Shown one piece after another: positions 1 to 8,626 of a DNA stretch of 56,993 bases. The stretch lies in assembly GCA_014860665.1 (NCBI GenBank), contig JACZJI010000042.1:1-56993 (forward strand), read 5' to 3'. Below the pieces are notes generated by a model. It was not told the origin of the DNA and did not search any database. It saw nothing but the letters and a program-made list of their open reading frames with translations. This DNA is from Bacteroidales bacterium (GTDB lineage Bacteria; Bacteroidota; Bacteroidia; Bacteroidales; F082). Position 1 is the first letter of the stretch. Every line of letters begins with the position of its first letter. Both the position numbers and the translations under genes were made by a program.

Positions 1-50
1 GCATCTGACTACGGATCAGAAGGTTGGGGGTTCGAATCCCTCCGGGTTCA
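1..50 (+). tRNA. tRNA-Arg(ACG), 5' part outside window
   Basis: The anticodon stem pairs 4-8 with 16-20 around the 7-nt loop 9-15, which places anticodon ACG at 11-13. A five-base variable region follows (21-25), then a T stem (26-30 with 38-42) around the loop TTCGAAT. Positions 43-49 are the 3' strand of the acceptor stem and A50 is the discriminator. CCA is not encoded. The D arm and the 5' acceptor strand lie before the window, so only about two thirds of the gene is visible. Confidence 0.9.
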
Positions 51-61
51 CAATAACTTAC

Positions 62-95
62 AAAGGGTTACGCAATTAACAAGGCGCGACCCTTT
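62..95 (+). terminator. Probable tRNA terminator
   Basis: AAAGGGT (62-68) can pair with ACCCTTT (89-95) and the 3' arm runs into a T tract. The loop is long (20 nt), so the hairpin is modest. Its position 12 nt after the tRNA end supports the role. Confidence 0.5.
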
Positions 96-184
96 TTTAT
101 TTGCAGATCAATACCCGTCAACGAGACTAAGAGACTATAACCATTTCAAAATTGTGCATTCGATTAAATGAGCCAACTGTATCG

Positions 185-218
185 TTGAATGAAGATTAAG
201 TTTCTTTTCCTATTTTTG
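185..218 (+). promoter_or_regulatory. Candidate Bacteroidota-type promoter
   Basis: TATTTTTG at 211-218 fits the -7 consensus TAnnTTTG. A TTG at 185-187 may be the -33 element, although the 23-nt spacing is slightly long. It would give a leader of about 10 nt before the ATG at 235. Confidence 0.4.
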
Positions 219-234
219 AAAAAACAAATAACCT

Positions 235-1434
235 ATGTATCTCACCAACCGTGAATTGTTTTACCGGAATGTCGCTATTCCGTCAGAGGAGCCGGAGGCC
301 CTTGAAATTGTCAGGGCAGAGGGAATTTATATTTATGATGATCTCGGAAACGAATATGTTGATTTGGTTTCGGGTGTTTCTGTGAGCAATGTGGGACATC
401 TGCATCCTAAGGTAGTTAAAGCGGTTGAGGATCAGATAAAGAAATACATGCACCTGATGGTGTACGGGAAATATATTCAGTCGCCTCAGGTGCGTCTGGC
501 AGGGCTGATGGCAAAATATCTTCCCAAAGATCTTGATTCGGTATTTTATGTCAACTCCGGCAGCGAAGCCATTGAAGGTGCCTTGAAACTGGCAAAACGG
601 ATGACAGGCCGCACGGAAATGATTGCTTTCAGAGACGCTTATCACGGTCATACGCATGGTGCAATGAGCATGCTGGGTAACGAAAAGATGAAATATGCCT
701 TTTATCCGTTGCTCCCTGATGTGAAATTTCTTGAATTTAATGATCTGGACAGCCTGGCAGAGATCACTGAAAAAACAGCCTGCGTGCTGATAGAACCTAT
801 TCAGGCGGAAGCCGGAATAATCATCCCCGATAAAAATTACATTCGTGCAGTTCGGGAAAGGTGCACAGAAACAGGAACAGTACTGATCTTTGATGAAGTA
901 CAGATGGGTTTCGGGCGGACAGGAACCCTGTTTGCTTTCGAGCATTTTGATGTGGTTCCCGACATTCTTTGTCTGGCAAAGGCTATGGGAGGAGGTATGC
1001 CCATTGGCGCTTTTGTGTCTTCAAGAAAGAATATGAAGTTGCTTACGCATCACCCGGAGCTTGGACACATCACCACTTTCGGTGGCCATCCTGTGAGTTG
1101 CGCGGCCGCACTGGCAAGCCTGGAGGTGATTCTACAGGAAAAATTGTGCGAACAGGCTCAGGCAAAAGGAAGAATGTTTGTAAAAAAATTAAGCGGCCAT
1201 CCGCTTGTAAAGGAAATTAGGCAAATAGGACTGATGATAGCCGTAGAAATAACGGATGTAGAGACTATGAACAAAGTGGAGCGTGAATTGTTTAAATCAC
1301 GTCTGATTATCGACAGATTCCTGTTTGATGACAAAAGTTTCCGAATTGCTCCACCACTTACCATTACTGAGGAAGAAATTGACAAAATTTCGCAACTAAT
1401 AATCACAAGTCTTAACCAAATCAAAAGATTATGA
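235..1434 (+). CDS. Class III PLP aminotransferase (ArgD/acetylornithine-type)
   Basis: This 399-residue protein has the class III aminotransferase fold throughout. The cofactor-binding NSGSEA stretch is near residue 107, the aspartate motif is DEVQMGFGRTG with D220, and the Schiff-base lysine is K249 in LAKAMGGG. Family members move an amino group from ornithine, acetylornithine, 4-aminobutyrate or similar donors to 2-oxoglutarate in the cytoplasm. The substrate cannot be read from sequence alone, and no arginine-pathway gene is adjacent. Its stop codon overlaps the start of the gamma-glutamyltransferase gene (ATGA), so the two are translationally coupled. That hints at a role in amino acid or peptide catabolism rather than arginine synthesis. 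Family assignment is secure; the exact reaction is not. Confidence 0.85.
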   Translation: MYLTNRELFYRNVAIPSEEPEALEIVRAEGIYIYDDLGNEYVDLVSGVSVSNVGHLHPKVVKAVEDQIKKYMHLMVYGKYIQSPQVRLAGLMAKYLPKDLDSVFYVNSGSEAIEGALKLAKRMTGRTEMIAFRDAYHGHTHGAMSMLGNEKMKYAFYPLLPDVKFLEFNDLDSLAEITEKTACVLIEPIQAEAGIIIPDKNYIRAVRERCTETGTVLIFDEVQMGFGRTGTLFAFEHFDVVPDILCLAKAMGGGMPIGAFVSSRKNMKLLTHHPELGHITTFGGHPVSCAAALASLEVILQEKLCEQAQAKGRMFVKKLSGHPLVKEIRQIGLMIAVEITDVETMNKVERELFKSRLIIDRFLFDDKSFRIAPPLTITEEEIDKISQLIITSLNQIKRL

Positions 1435-3122
1435 AGCATGTATTTTACGCGTTCTTAGTCCTGTTAATATGGACGGGGACGAGCTTTGCTCAGGATCGAA
1501 TCAGCAGCTCCAATGTTGAAACCCGCTCTGAAGTGATCGCACAGCATGGGATGGCATGTACAAGTCAACCGCTGGCAACACAAATTGCACTGGATATTCT
1601 GAAAAAAGGCGGTACAGCCGTGGATGCTGCCATTGCCGCTGATGCTGCCCTTGGACTAATGGAACCTACCGGAGCCGGTATGGGTGGCGATCTATTTGCC
1701 ATCGTCTGGGACGCAAAGACGCACAAACTCTATGGACTTAATTCCAGCGGCCCGTCACCAAAGTCGCTGACCTTAGAATGGTTTCATGACCATGGTTATA
1801 AGTTTATTCCACCACACGGACCTTTACCGGTTTCTGTTCCCGGATGTGTGGATGGATGGAATGAACTGCACAAACGCTTTGGGAAACTTCCTGTCAAAGA
1901 GATTTTGCAACCTGCTATCAGTTATGCCCGTGAAGGGTATCCTGTCACTGAGTTGATTGCTTATTATTGGAAACTGAACGCACAAGTTTTGAAAAAATAT
2001 CCCGGATTTGTCAAGGTTTATATGCCGAACGGAAAGGTGCCTTCCAAAGGTGAAATATTCAAGAATCCTGAGCTTGCCAATACTCTTGAGATGCTTGCAA
2101 ATAATGGATTGCGTTATTTCTATGAAGGAGAGCCAGCACATGTAATTGATAAATTCATGAAAGAGCAGGGCGGATTTCTTTCCTATGATGATCTGGCTTC
2201 CTATCATGCTGAATGGGTACAACCGTTAAGTACCAATTACCGTGGCTATGACGTTTGGGAACTTCCACCGAACGGACAGGGAATTGCAGTTTTACAGATG
2301 TTAAACATGCTTGAACCTTTTAACATCAAAGCCATGGGATTCGGCAGTGCTGAATACATTCATTTGCTTACTGAGGTCAAAAAACTGGCTTATGAAGACA
2401 GGGCAAAGTTCTATTCAGACCCAAGATTTAACAAAATCCCCATCAATGAACTTATTTCAAAACAATATGCTAAGGAAAGGCTGAAACTTTACAACCCAGA
2501 GAAAGCAGCCGATTATTATCCTGCCGGGCAACCTGAAAAGGGAAATACTATTTATCTGACTGTTGCAGATCAATGGGGAAATATGGTTTCATTTATTCAA
2601 AGTAATTATCGAGGCATGGGTTCCGGCATGTGCCCAACCGGTCTGGGATTTGACCTGCAGGACAGGGGAGAGCTCTTCGACTTGCAGCCCGGCCATTTTA
2701 ACACTTACGCTCCCGGCAAAAGACCTTTCCATACCATTATTCCTGCTTTTGTTACAAAAGACGGACAACCCTGGCTGAGTTTTGGTGTAATGGGAGGAGC
2801 CATGCAGCCTCAGGGTCAGACACAGGTGCTGGTTAATCTGATTGATTTTGGTATGAATCTTCAGGAAGCAGGCGATGCACCGCGTATCCGTCATGATGGT
2901 TCTTCTCAGCCTACAGGCGAAGTAATGGAGGGAACTGGTTGGCTGAATATGGAAAGCGGATTCAGCTATGCTGCCATCAGGAAACTGATGGAAATGGGCC
3001 ATAAAATCAGATTCTCACTGGGAGGCTATGGTGGTTATCAGGCCATCATGTGGGATAGCAAAAACAAGGTTTACTATGGAGCTTCCGAGTCACGTAAAGA
3101 CGGTGAAGCTGCCGGATACTAG
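1431..3122 (+). CDS. ggt: Gamma-glutamyltransferase, exported
   Basis: This 563-residue protein starts with a signal peptide (about residues 1-20, ending SFAQ). It shows the gamma-glutamyltranspeptidase order: a GGTAVDAAIAA box, an MGGDLF box, and the autoprocessing site where GNT precedes IYLTVADQWGN. Aligning that stretch with the TTH...VVD region of E. coli Ggt puts the catalytic threonine in GNT. The proenzyme cleaves itself there into large and small subunits and hydrolyses or transfers gamma-glutamyl groups of glutathione in the periplasm. The start ATG overlaps the stop of the aminotransferase by 4 nt, so the two probably form one operon. Length is normal for the family. Confidence 0.92.
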   Translation: MKHVFYAFLVLLIWTGTSFAQDRISSSNVETRSEVIAQHGMACTSQPLATQIALDILKKGGTAVDAAIAADAALGLMEPTGAGMGGDLFAIVWDAKTHKLYGLNSSGPSPKSLTLEWFHDHGYKFIPPHGPLPVSVPGCVDGWNELHKRFGKLPVKEILQPAISYAREGYPVTELIAYYWKLNAQVLKKYPGFVKVYMPNGKVPSKGEIFKNPELANTLEMLANNGLRYFYEGEPAHVIDKFMKEQGGFLSYDDLASYHAEWVQPLSTNYRGYDVWELPPNGQGIAVLQMLNMLEPFNIKAMGFGSAEYIHLLTEVKKLAYEDRAKFYSDPRFNKIPINELISKQYAKERLKLYNPEKAADYYPAGQPEKGNTIYLTVADQWGNMVSFIQSNYRGMGSGMCPTGLGFDLQDRGELFDLQPGHFNTYAPGKRPFHTIIPAFVTKDGQPWLSFGVMGGAMQPQGQTQVLVNLIDFGMNLQEAGDAPRIRHDGSSQPTGEVMEGTGWLNMESGFSYAAIRKLMEMGHKIRFSLGGYGGYQAIMWDSKNKVYYGASESRKDGEAAGY

Positions 3123-3197
3123 TGATAAAAAAGAGTATCCCTTAAGTGCTAGCATGGTGACTTTGAGAAATTTCAATTTAAAAAGGATTTATTGTCG

Positions 3198-3205
3198 TAA
3201 TTTTG
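3198..3205 (+). promoter_or_regulatory. -7 box before thioesterase gene
   Basis: TAATTTTG matches TAnnTTTG and lies 18 nt before the ATG at 3224, giving a plausible short leader. No TTTG is found at the ideal -33 distance. Confidence 0.4.
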
Positions 3206-3223
3206 CCGCCTTAAAAAATTGAT

Positions 3224-3664
3224 ATGGCAGAAAGAACGACAAAGATCATAGAGGTAATCAAAGAAAAGATCGGCAGGCCAAACCAGTCTTCTCCTTCACC
3301 ATTTACGAATTGGTTGCAGCCCGTTGCAAAGGAGGCTGAATATGGTTCACTAACTTTTGAATACACAGTCAGGAAAGAGATGATCAATCCGGTTGAAATT
3401 CTGCATGGTGGTGTGGTAGCCGGGATAATAGATGATATGATGGGTGCCACGGTTTATTCTATGGAGCTTCCGGGTCAATATGTCACTGTAAATCTGGATG
3501 TGAGTTTTTTTGCTATGGCAAAGCTGGGAGACATCATTCAGGCCAGAACCAGAATGCTCAAGCTGGGAAAAAATATTATCAATATGGAATGTGAAATATG
3601 GAATCCTGCCAAAGAAAGAATGATCGCAAAAGGAAATGCTAACCTGATGCGTGTTGATGTATAA
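3224..3664 (+). CDS. PaaI-type hotdog thioesterase
   Basis: This 146-residue protein carries the PaaI/YdiI hotdog signature LHGGVVAGIIDDMMGA near residues 64-79, where the aspartate pair sits on the long central helix. The family hydrolyses acyl-CoA or aryl-CoA thioesters in the cytoplasm; the substrate is unknown here. The start is the ATG 18 nt after a -7 box. The stop TAA overlaps the start of aat by one base (TAATG), so the two are co-transcribed although functionally unrelated. Confidence 0.85.
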   Translation: MAERTTKIIEVIKEKIGRPNQSSPSPFTNWLQPVAKEAEYGSLTFEYTVRKEMINPVEILHGGVVAGIIDDMMGATVYSMELPGQYVTVNLDVSFFAMAKLGDIIQARTRMLKLGKNIINMECEIWNPAKERMIAKGNANLMRVDV

Positions 3665-4314
3665 TGCCTGTATTTGAATTAAACCAAAATATCATTTTTC
3701 CCAAACCCGAGCTTGCTCGCCAAGACGGTTTGCTGGCGGTGGGAGGCGATTTGTCGCCTCAGCGGCTGTTGCTGGCATACACCAATGGGATCTTCCCCTG
3801 GTACTCTGAAGGAGAACCCATTTTATGGTGGTCGCCTGACCCGAGAATGGTGCTTTTTCCCAACGAATTCAAAAGACATAAAAGTTTAAAAAAAGATGTT
3901 TTAAGCGGCCGTTTTGAAGTCACGATCGATGAGGATTTCCACGCAGTAATATCTGCCTGTGGAAGAGTTTCACGCGAAGGGCAGGATGGAACCTGGATTA
4001 CGGATGAAGTACGGGATGCTTATATTCGCCTTTATGAGATGGGTGTTGCACATTCTGTGGAAGTTCGGGAACATGGCAACCTGGTTGGTGGCCTTTACGG
4101 ACTGAAGATCGGAAAAGTTTTTTTCGGCGAATCTATGTTTCATCTGGTAACAAATGCATCTAAAGTCGGACTTTGGCATTGTGTTGACTGGCTGATTGAG
4201 GAAGGTGTTGAATTGATTGATGTACAGCAGGAAACCAGCCACTTAGCTTCGCAGGGTGCCCGTTTGATTTCCAGAGAAAGTTTTTTATATTTGCTTGTTA
4301 AATTGATAACCTGA
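3664..4314 (+). CDS. aat: Leucyl/phenylalanyl-tRNA-protein transferase
   Basis: This 216-residue enzyme transfers Leu or Phe from aminoacyl-tRNA to N-terminal Arg or Lys, creating N-degrons for ClpS/ClpAP. Family hallmarks are GIFPWYSEGEPILWWSPDPR at residues 43-62, FGESMFH and DVQQETSHLASQGA near the C terminus. Length is typical. The start overlaps the previous stop by one base (TAATG). Its 3' end carries what looks like a promoter for the next two genes. Confidence 0.95.
   Translation: MPVFELNQNIIFPKPELARQDGLLAVGGDLSPQRLLLAYTNGIFPWYSEGEPILWWSPDPRMVLFPNEFKRHKSLKKDVLSGRFEVTIDEDFHAVISACGRVSREGQDGTWITDEVRDAYIRLYEMGVAHSVEVREHGNLVGGLYGLKIGKVFFGESMFHLVTNASKVGLWHCVDWLIEEGVELIDVQQETSHLASQGARLISRESFLYLLVKLIT
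4263..4293 (+). promoter_or_regulatory. Promoter inside the 3' end of aat
   Basis: TTTG (4263-4266), a 19-nt spacer, then TATATTTG (4286-4293) followed by C. This is a near-ideal Bacteroidota sigma-ABfr promoter. Predicted transcription starts about 4300, ahead of the deaminase ATG at 4347. Confidence 0.6.
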
Positions 4315-4346
4315 AAAATTTTTGTGATTTCTGATAAAGTTTAAGG

Positions 4347-4826
4347 ATGGAAAAAGAGCTTAAAAAGGATTTTATGAATAAAGCCATTTCACTGGCTTTG
4401 GAGAATGTCGAAAGTCTGAAAGGTGGGCCTTTCGGGGCTGTAATCGTTAAAGATGGGAGGATTGTAGGTTCGGGAAATAATCAGGTTACACTGCTCAATG
4501 ACCCATCAGCTCATGCTGAAATTATGGCCATCAGAGATGCGTCCAGAAACCTGGACACTTTTGATTTATCAGGTTGTGAAATTTACTCCAGTTGTGAACC
4601 TTGTCCCATGTGTCTGGGAGCTATTTATTGGGCAAGGCTCGACAAGCTTTATTACGCATCCACCAAGGATGATGCTGCTGCTGCCAACTTCGACGATTCA
4701 TACATTTATAAAGAGTTTGCGCTTCCCAAAGAAGAACGTAAGCTTCAGTCAGTGCAAATGATGCGTGATGAGGCAGTGAAAGTTTTTGAAGAATGGGTTC
4801 ATTCTGAAAATAAGATTCCCTACTAG
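4347..4826 (+). CDS. CDA-fold nucleoside deaminase (guanine deaminase-like)
   Basis: This 159-residue cytoplasmic zinc enzyme has the cytidine/deoxycytidylate deaminase signature: H56-A-E58 (zinc ligand and proton shuttle) and P85-C86-P-M-C89 (zinc ligands). The sequence after the second motif, YYASTKDDAAAANFDDSYIY, resembles GuaD-type guanine deaminases more than the tRNA deaminase TadA. Deamination of guanine to xanthine is therefore the best guess. It is followed 6 nt later by a sirtuin gene, probably in the same transcript. Confidence 0.85.
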   Translation: MEKELKKDFMNKAISLALENVESLKGGPFGAVIVKDGRIVGSGNNQVTLLNDPSAHAEIMAIRDASRNLDTFDLSGCEIYSSCEPCPMCLGAIYWARLDKLYYASTKDDAAAANFDDSYIYKEFALPKEERKLQSVQMMRDEAVKVFEEWVHSENKIPY

Positions 4827-4832
4827 TTTATT

Positions 4833-5573
4833 TTGGAAGAAAGTATCAGAAAGGCTGTTGAATTAATAAGAGCCTCAAAACACGCTACGGCTTTTACAGG
4901 CGCCGGAATATCAGTAGAAAGCGGTATCCCGACATTTCGTGGTGATAATGGTTTTTGGAGCCGTTATGATCCCATGACGCTGGATATTGATTATTTTAAA
5001 GCAAACCCGCTTAAATCCTGGAAGGTTATTAAAGAAATATTTTACGATTATTTTGAGTATTCAAAACCTAACGAAGCACATATAGCCCTGGCAGAGCTCG
5101 AAGATCGGGGTTTTATAAAGCAGCTGATAACCCAGAATATCGATAATCTTCATCAGGCAGCAGGCAGCAAAAAAGTGGTCGAGTTTCATGGAAGCTCTCA
5201 TAAATTGGTTTGTCTGGATTGTCATAAAAGAATTAAACCCTCGGAGACTGTTTTGAATAATTTACCGGTAAAATGTGATTCCTGCGGAGGTCTGCTAAAA
5301 CCTGATTTTATCTTTTTTGGTGAGGATATCCCCAGACAGGCTTTTCTTGACTCAATGGAAGCAGCGAGAAAATCGGATTTGATGTTGGTGGTTGGAACTT
5401 CCGGTGAAGTAGTCCCTGCAAGTCAAATTCCTTTGCTGGCAAAGCAAACGGGAGCTAAAATTATCGAAATAAACGTCCAGCACACTCAATATACTGAAGA
5501 AATAACGGATCTTTTCCTGGAAGGGAAGGCTTCTGAGATCTTGAAAAAGATTGTGGATGGCTTAAATGCCTGA
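4833..5573 (+). CDS. Sir2-family NAD-dependent protein deacylase
   Basis: This 246-residue sirtuin has the NAD-binding motif GAGIS at 23-27 with ESGIPTFRG, the TQNID motif at 100-104, catalytic H119 in EFHGS and a zinc ribbon with C127, C130, C148 and C151. Family members remove acetyl or other acyl groups from lysine using NAD. The residues that mark the desuccinylase subclass were not resolved. The start codon is TTG, 6 nt after the deaminase stop, with no clear Shine-Dalgarno. It converges on a receiver-domain gene 26 nt away. Confidence 0.9.
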   Translation: MEESIRKAVELIRASKHATAFTGAGISVESGIPTFRGDNGFWSRYDPMTLDIDYFKANPLKSWKVIKEIFYDYFEYSKPNEAHIALAELEDRGFIKQLITQNIDNLHQAAGSKKVVEFHGSSHKLVCLDCHKRIKPSETVLNNLPVKCDSCGGLLKPDFIFFGEDIPRQAFLDSMEAARKSDLMLVVGTSGEVVPASQIPLLAKQTGAKIIEINVQHTQYTEEITDLFLEGKASEILKKIVDGLNA

Positions 5574-5580
5574 TCACAGA

Positions 5581-5600
5581 AAAAGGTTTTCTTTCCTTTT
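5581..5600. terminator. Weak bidirectional terminator
   Basis: AAAAGG (5581-5586) and CCTTTT (5595-5600) flank an 8-nt loop between two convergent genes. The stem is A/T-rich and short. Confidence 0.3.
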
Positions 5601-5980
5601 TATCCTAAAAAACGGGTCAATGTATCGAACAATATTTCAATCTCAATAGGTTTGGAAATAAAATCGTCGCAACCTGCCTCTTTGGCTTTTTTCTTATCCT
5701 GCGGGTAAGCTAGTGCAGTTTGTGCAATGACAGGAAGACTTGGTCGTATGCTTTTGATTTCAACGGTTGCTTCAAAACCAGTTTTGACAGGCATCTTTAA
5801 ATCCATCAGGACGAGATCGACAGAGGGATCGGTTTTTACGGTTTCCACAGCATCCAGGCCGTTTTTTACAAAGATTAGCTGAGTTAGGTCTTTAAGGGTT
5901 TTTTCATAAAAAATCCTTGCAATAAGATCATCCTCGACAATCAATATTGTTTTGTCCGACCAATCTGGACTTTGATTCAT
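5600..5980 (-). CDS. Single-domain response regulator (CheY-like)
   Basis: This 126-residue protein consists only of a receiver domain: acidic pair D17/D18, phosphoacceptor D60 in VLMDLKMP, the T/A switch in AQTALA and the KP motif in FISKPIE. With no output domain it must act through a partner, as in phosphorelays or hybrid kinase pathways. No kinase gene is adjacent. Confidence 0.88.
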   Translation of the reverse strand: MNQSPDWSDKTILIVEDDLIARIFYEKTLKDLTQLIFVKNGLDAVETVKTDPSVDLVLMDLKMPVKTGFEATVEIKSIRPSLPVIAQTALAYPQDKKKAKEAGCDDFISKPIEIEILFDTLTRFLG

Positions 5981-6135
5981 AATTTCGGGAAGTTATACTT
6001 AGTTTGGGTTAATAATTAGTTTCAGGCAGCTAAGTTATAGAAATTACGGATGGAGCAAATCAAATTTTTAAGATTTATTTGCTTTATAACAGGATTAAAA
6101 CGAAACCTGTCTTAAACCTGCTAAAATTAAAATGC

Positions 6136-6170
6136 TAATTTTGCTTTTCAGTCGGTTTATGCGACTGAAA
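6136..6170 (+). promoter_or_regulatory. -7 box plus 5' leader hairpin of rhomboid gene
   Basis: TAATTTTGC at 6136-6144 matches the -7 consensus. At about the expected transcription start lies a 9-bp perfect hairpin: 6146-6154 pairs with 6162-6170 around a 7-nt loop. The transcript would therefore begin with a stable stem-loop about 90 nt before the ATG at 6257. A -33 box is not evident. Confidence 0.35.
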
Positions 6171-6256
6171 TATCCCAAAAAACTTTTGAAGGATGGTTTG
6201 TCTTGTTTAAATTTTCTGATTGGGTCTACGGGATTCTGAAAAATTTTTAATAAACA

Positions 6257-6865
6257 ATGAGTATGAATATTGTAATTATTGCAGTAACCGCTATTATTTC
6301 GATACTCGCATTTTATAATGCCGAGTTGATGGACCGTTTGAAATTTAATGCATACCAAATCAAACACAGGAAACAAGGATGGCGTTTTGCTTCTTATGCA
6401 TTGGTGCACGCCGACTGGCTTCACCTTTTGATTAACATGTGGGTGCTTTATTCATTCGGCGATATTGTGTTGCGCATGTTTGGAATATATTTTGGACCTA
6501 AGGGCATTCCATATTATTTAATGCTATACATCGGAGGTGTCTTGTTTTCGATATTATTTGATTATGGTAAGAATAAAGACAATATTTATTACAACGCTGT
6601 TGGTGCATCGGGAGCTGTGGCTGCGGTTGTTTTTTCAAGTATTATGATTTATCCTGTAAGTGGTATCTATCTGTTTCCTATTCCTTTTTCCATTCCATCG
6701 TGGTTATTTGGTATCCTGTTTTTGGTTTATTCTGCATACATGCAGAAAAAAGGAAATAGCCGTATAGGCCATGGAGCTCACTTCTGGGGCGCAGTTTTTG
6801 GTATCATATTTACCATCATTACTGTCCCTCATGTTCTCGAAGGTTTTTTCAATCAATTGTTCTGA
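6257..6865 (+). CDS. Rhomboid intramembrane serine protease
   Basis: This 202-residue integral membrane protein with about six membrane spans shows the rhomboid hallmarks: the HADWLHLLINMW helix (51-62), catalytic serine S118 in GASGA and catalytic histidine H175 in the last helix (GHGAHFWGA). Both dyad residues are present, so it should cleave transmembrane substrates. An alternative start two codons downstream cannot be excluded. The gene stands alone, with a hairpin leader upstream and the polysaccharide export genes about 100 nt downstream. Confidence 0.9.
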   Translation: MSMNIVIIAVTAIISILAFYNAELMDRLKFNAYQIKHRKQGWRFASYALVHADWLHLLINMWVLYSFGDIVLRMFGIYFGPKGIPYYLMLYIGGVLFSILFDYGKNKDNIYYNAVGASGAVAAVVFSSIMIYPVSGIYLFPIPFSIPSWLFGILFLVYSAYMQKKGNSRIGHGAHFWGAVFGIIFTIITVPHVLEGFFNQLF

Positions 6866-6966
6866 TTTGGTCCGTACTGAAACATTTTTATCAATTCTTT
6901 TCTAAAAAGTTGAATTGTATTTTAAGTCCGGTATAGTCTATTCAGCTTTTGTTTTATTTTTGTTTA

Positions 6967-8457
6967 ATGAGCAACAAATTTCTGAAAAACCTGGCCTTTT
7001 TGCTGTTTCTCAATCTCCTTGTGAAACCTTTCTGGATTTTGGGAATCGACAGGCAGGTACAGAATGTTGTTGGTACTGAGAATTACGGATTCTATTTCGC
7101 AATTTTCAACTTTTCCTATCTCTTTATCATTTTTCTCGACCTGGGAATTGCCAATTTTAATAGCCGGAGTATAGCACAGGATAATGAATTGCTGCAGTCG
7201 CATTTCGGAGGAATTGCATCTTTGAAACTGATCCTTGGATTGGTATACGGGATTGTAATCTTTATTATTGGCTGGCTGATAGGATATGATCACCATCAGA
7301 TGACTCTGTTGGCGTGGGTAGGATTTAACCAGTTCCTCCTTGCTTTCATACTCTATCTCCGCTCTAATCTTTCAGGATTGCTTTTGTTTAAGACTGATAG
7401 TATTATTTCAGTTCTTGACCGGCTGCTGATGATAGCTATCGTTGGTGTGCTTTTATGGACCGGAATCGGAAAAGGCAGATTTACCATCGAATGGTTTGTG
7501 TATTCGCAGACGGCTGCTTATTTGGTTACGGCGATTATCGCTCTTTTGGCGGTTCTCAGAAAATCAGGAAAAATCTCTTTGCGGTGGGACTGGACTTTCT
7601 TTAAGTCCATCATTAAAAGCAGCCTTCCATTCGCACTCTTATTTTTAATCATGAGTCTTTATTCCCGTATCGACAGTGTTCTTATTGAAAGATTACTACC
7701 CGGTTCGATGGGAAGTCAGCAGGCAGGTGTTTATGCGCAGGGTTATCGGTTGCTGGATGCCGGTCAGAATCTTGCATTTCTCTTTGCAGTGTTGCTGTTA
7801 CCACTATTCTCGAAAATGATAAAAGATAGGCAGGAAGTAGGTCCGTTGGTAAAACTATCCGCATCTATTCTTTTGGCGGGAGCATTGCTGGTGGCAATAA
7901 GTTCACAGTTTTATGCCAAAGATCTGATGACCTTAATGTATACCAGGCATCCTGGTGAAGGTGCATGGGATTACGCGCTGCGGATGAACCAGTCAGCAGA
8001 TATTTTCAGATTGCTGATGTGGAGTTTTGTTGCTATCTCATCCGGATATATTTTCGGTACACTTTTGACCGCCAACAACAATCTTAATGTTTTGAATGTG
8101 GTGGCTTTTTCAGGATTAGCATTGAACATATTTCTCAATTTCCTTTTGATACCTTCGTATCTGGCGTATGGATCTGCTGTGGCTACTCTGGCAACTGAAT
8201 TTCTGACAGCAGGATTGCAGGTTTATCTGGTCGTGAAATATTTCCAAATGAAGATAAACTGGAGACTGATTCTGAATTTTACGGCATATATCGTAGCTCT
8301 TGTTTTAACAGGGTTCGTCCTTCAAAGGTTTTTGGTTATGGACTGGAAATTGAAATGGTTACTGTTTTTAGTAGCAGGGGGGATGGCAGCCGTGTTATTG
8401 AAACTCTGGGATTTGAAGAATTTTGCAAGGATCGCATTTGATCAACAGGAAAAATAG
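6967..8457 (+). CDS. Polysaccharide flippase (Wzx/MATE-like, MOP superfamily)
   Basis: This is a 496-residue polytopic protein with about 14 hydrophobic helices and the usual oligosaccharide flippase layout: an N-terminal KFLKNLAFLL helix and the LDLGIANFNSRSIA loop. It should move lipid-linked glycan repeat units across the inner membrane. An upstream in-frame TTG would add six residues; I chose the ATG because the extension adds nothing recognisable. A TATTTTTG motif ends only 5 nt before this ATG, so the mRNA could be nearly leaderless if that box is used. It is followed by Wzz- and Wzy-like genes. Confidence 0.85.
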   Translation: MSNKFLKNLAFLLFLNLLVKPFWILGIDRQVQNVVGTENYGFYFAIFNFSYLFIIFLDLGIANFNSRSIAQDNELLQSHFGGIASLKLILGLVYGIVIFIIGWLIGYDHHQMTLLAWVGFNQFLLAFILYLRSNLSGLLLFKTDSIISVLDRLLMIAIVGVLLWTGIGKGRFTIEWFVYSQTAAYLVTAIIALLAVLRKSGKISLRWDWTFFKSIIKSSLPFALLFLIMSLYSRIDSVLIERLLPGSMGSQQAGVYAQGYRLLDAGQNLAFLFAVLLLPLFSKMIKDRQEVGPLVKLSASILLAGALLVAISSQFYAKDLMTLMYTRHPGEGAWDYALRMNQSADIFRLLMWSFVAISSGYIFGTLLTANNNLNVLNVVAFSGLALNIFLNFLLIPSYLAYGSAVATLATEFLTAGLQVYLVVKYFQMKINWRLILNFTAYIVALVLTGFVLQRFLVMDWKLKWLLFLVAGGMAAVLLKLWDLKNFARIAFDQQEK

Positions 8458-8550
8458 TTCAGGGAATTTTAGTTTCTGCACCTTATTTATTTTTTAAATT
8501 TGAATTTTTAAGCCACAGGCAAACTCCGGAAAGTTTCATTTTATAAACTT

Positions 8551-8558
8551 TATTTTTG
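8551..8558 (+). promoter_or_regulatory. -7 box before Wzz-like gene
   Basis: TATTTTTG fits the -7 consensus and lies about 70 nt before the ATG at 8627. The -33 element is not clear. Confidence 0.3.
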
Positions 8559-8626
8559 GAAACATAGATTGCCTGTAAGCCTGATGGTAGTAATTGGGCT
8601 ACAAAGTCCTGAAAAACAAATAATGT

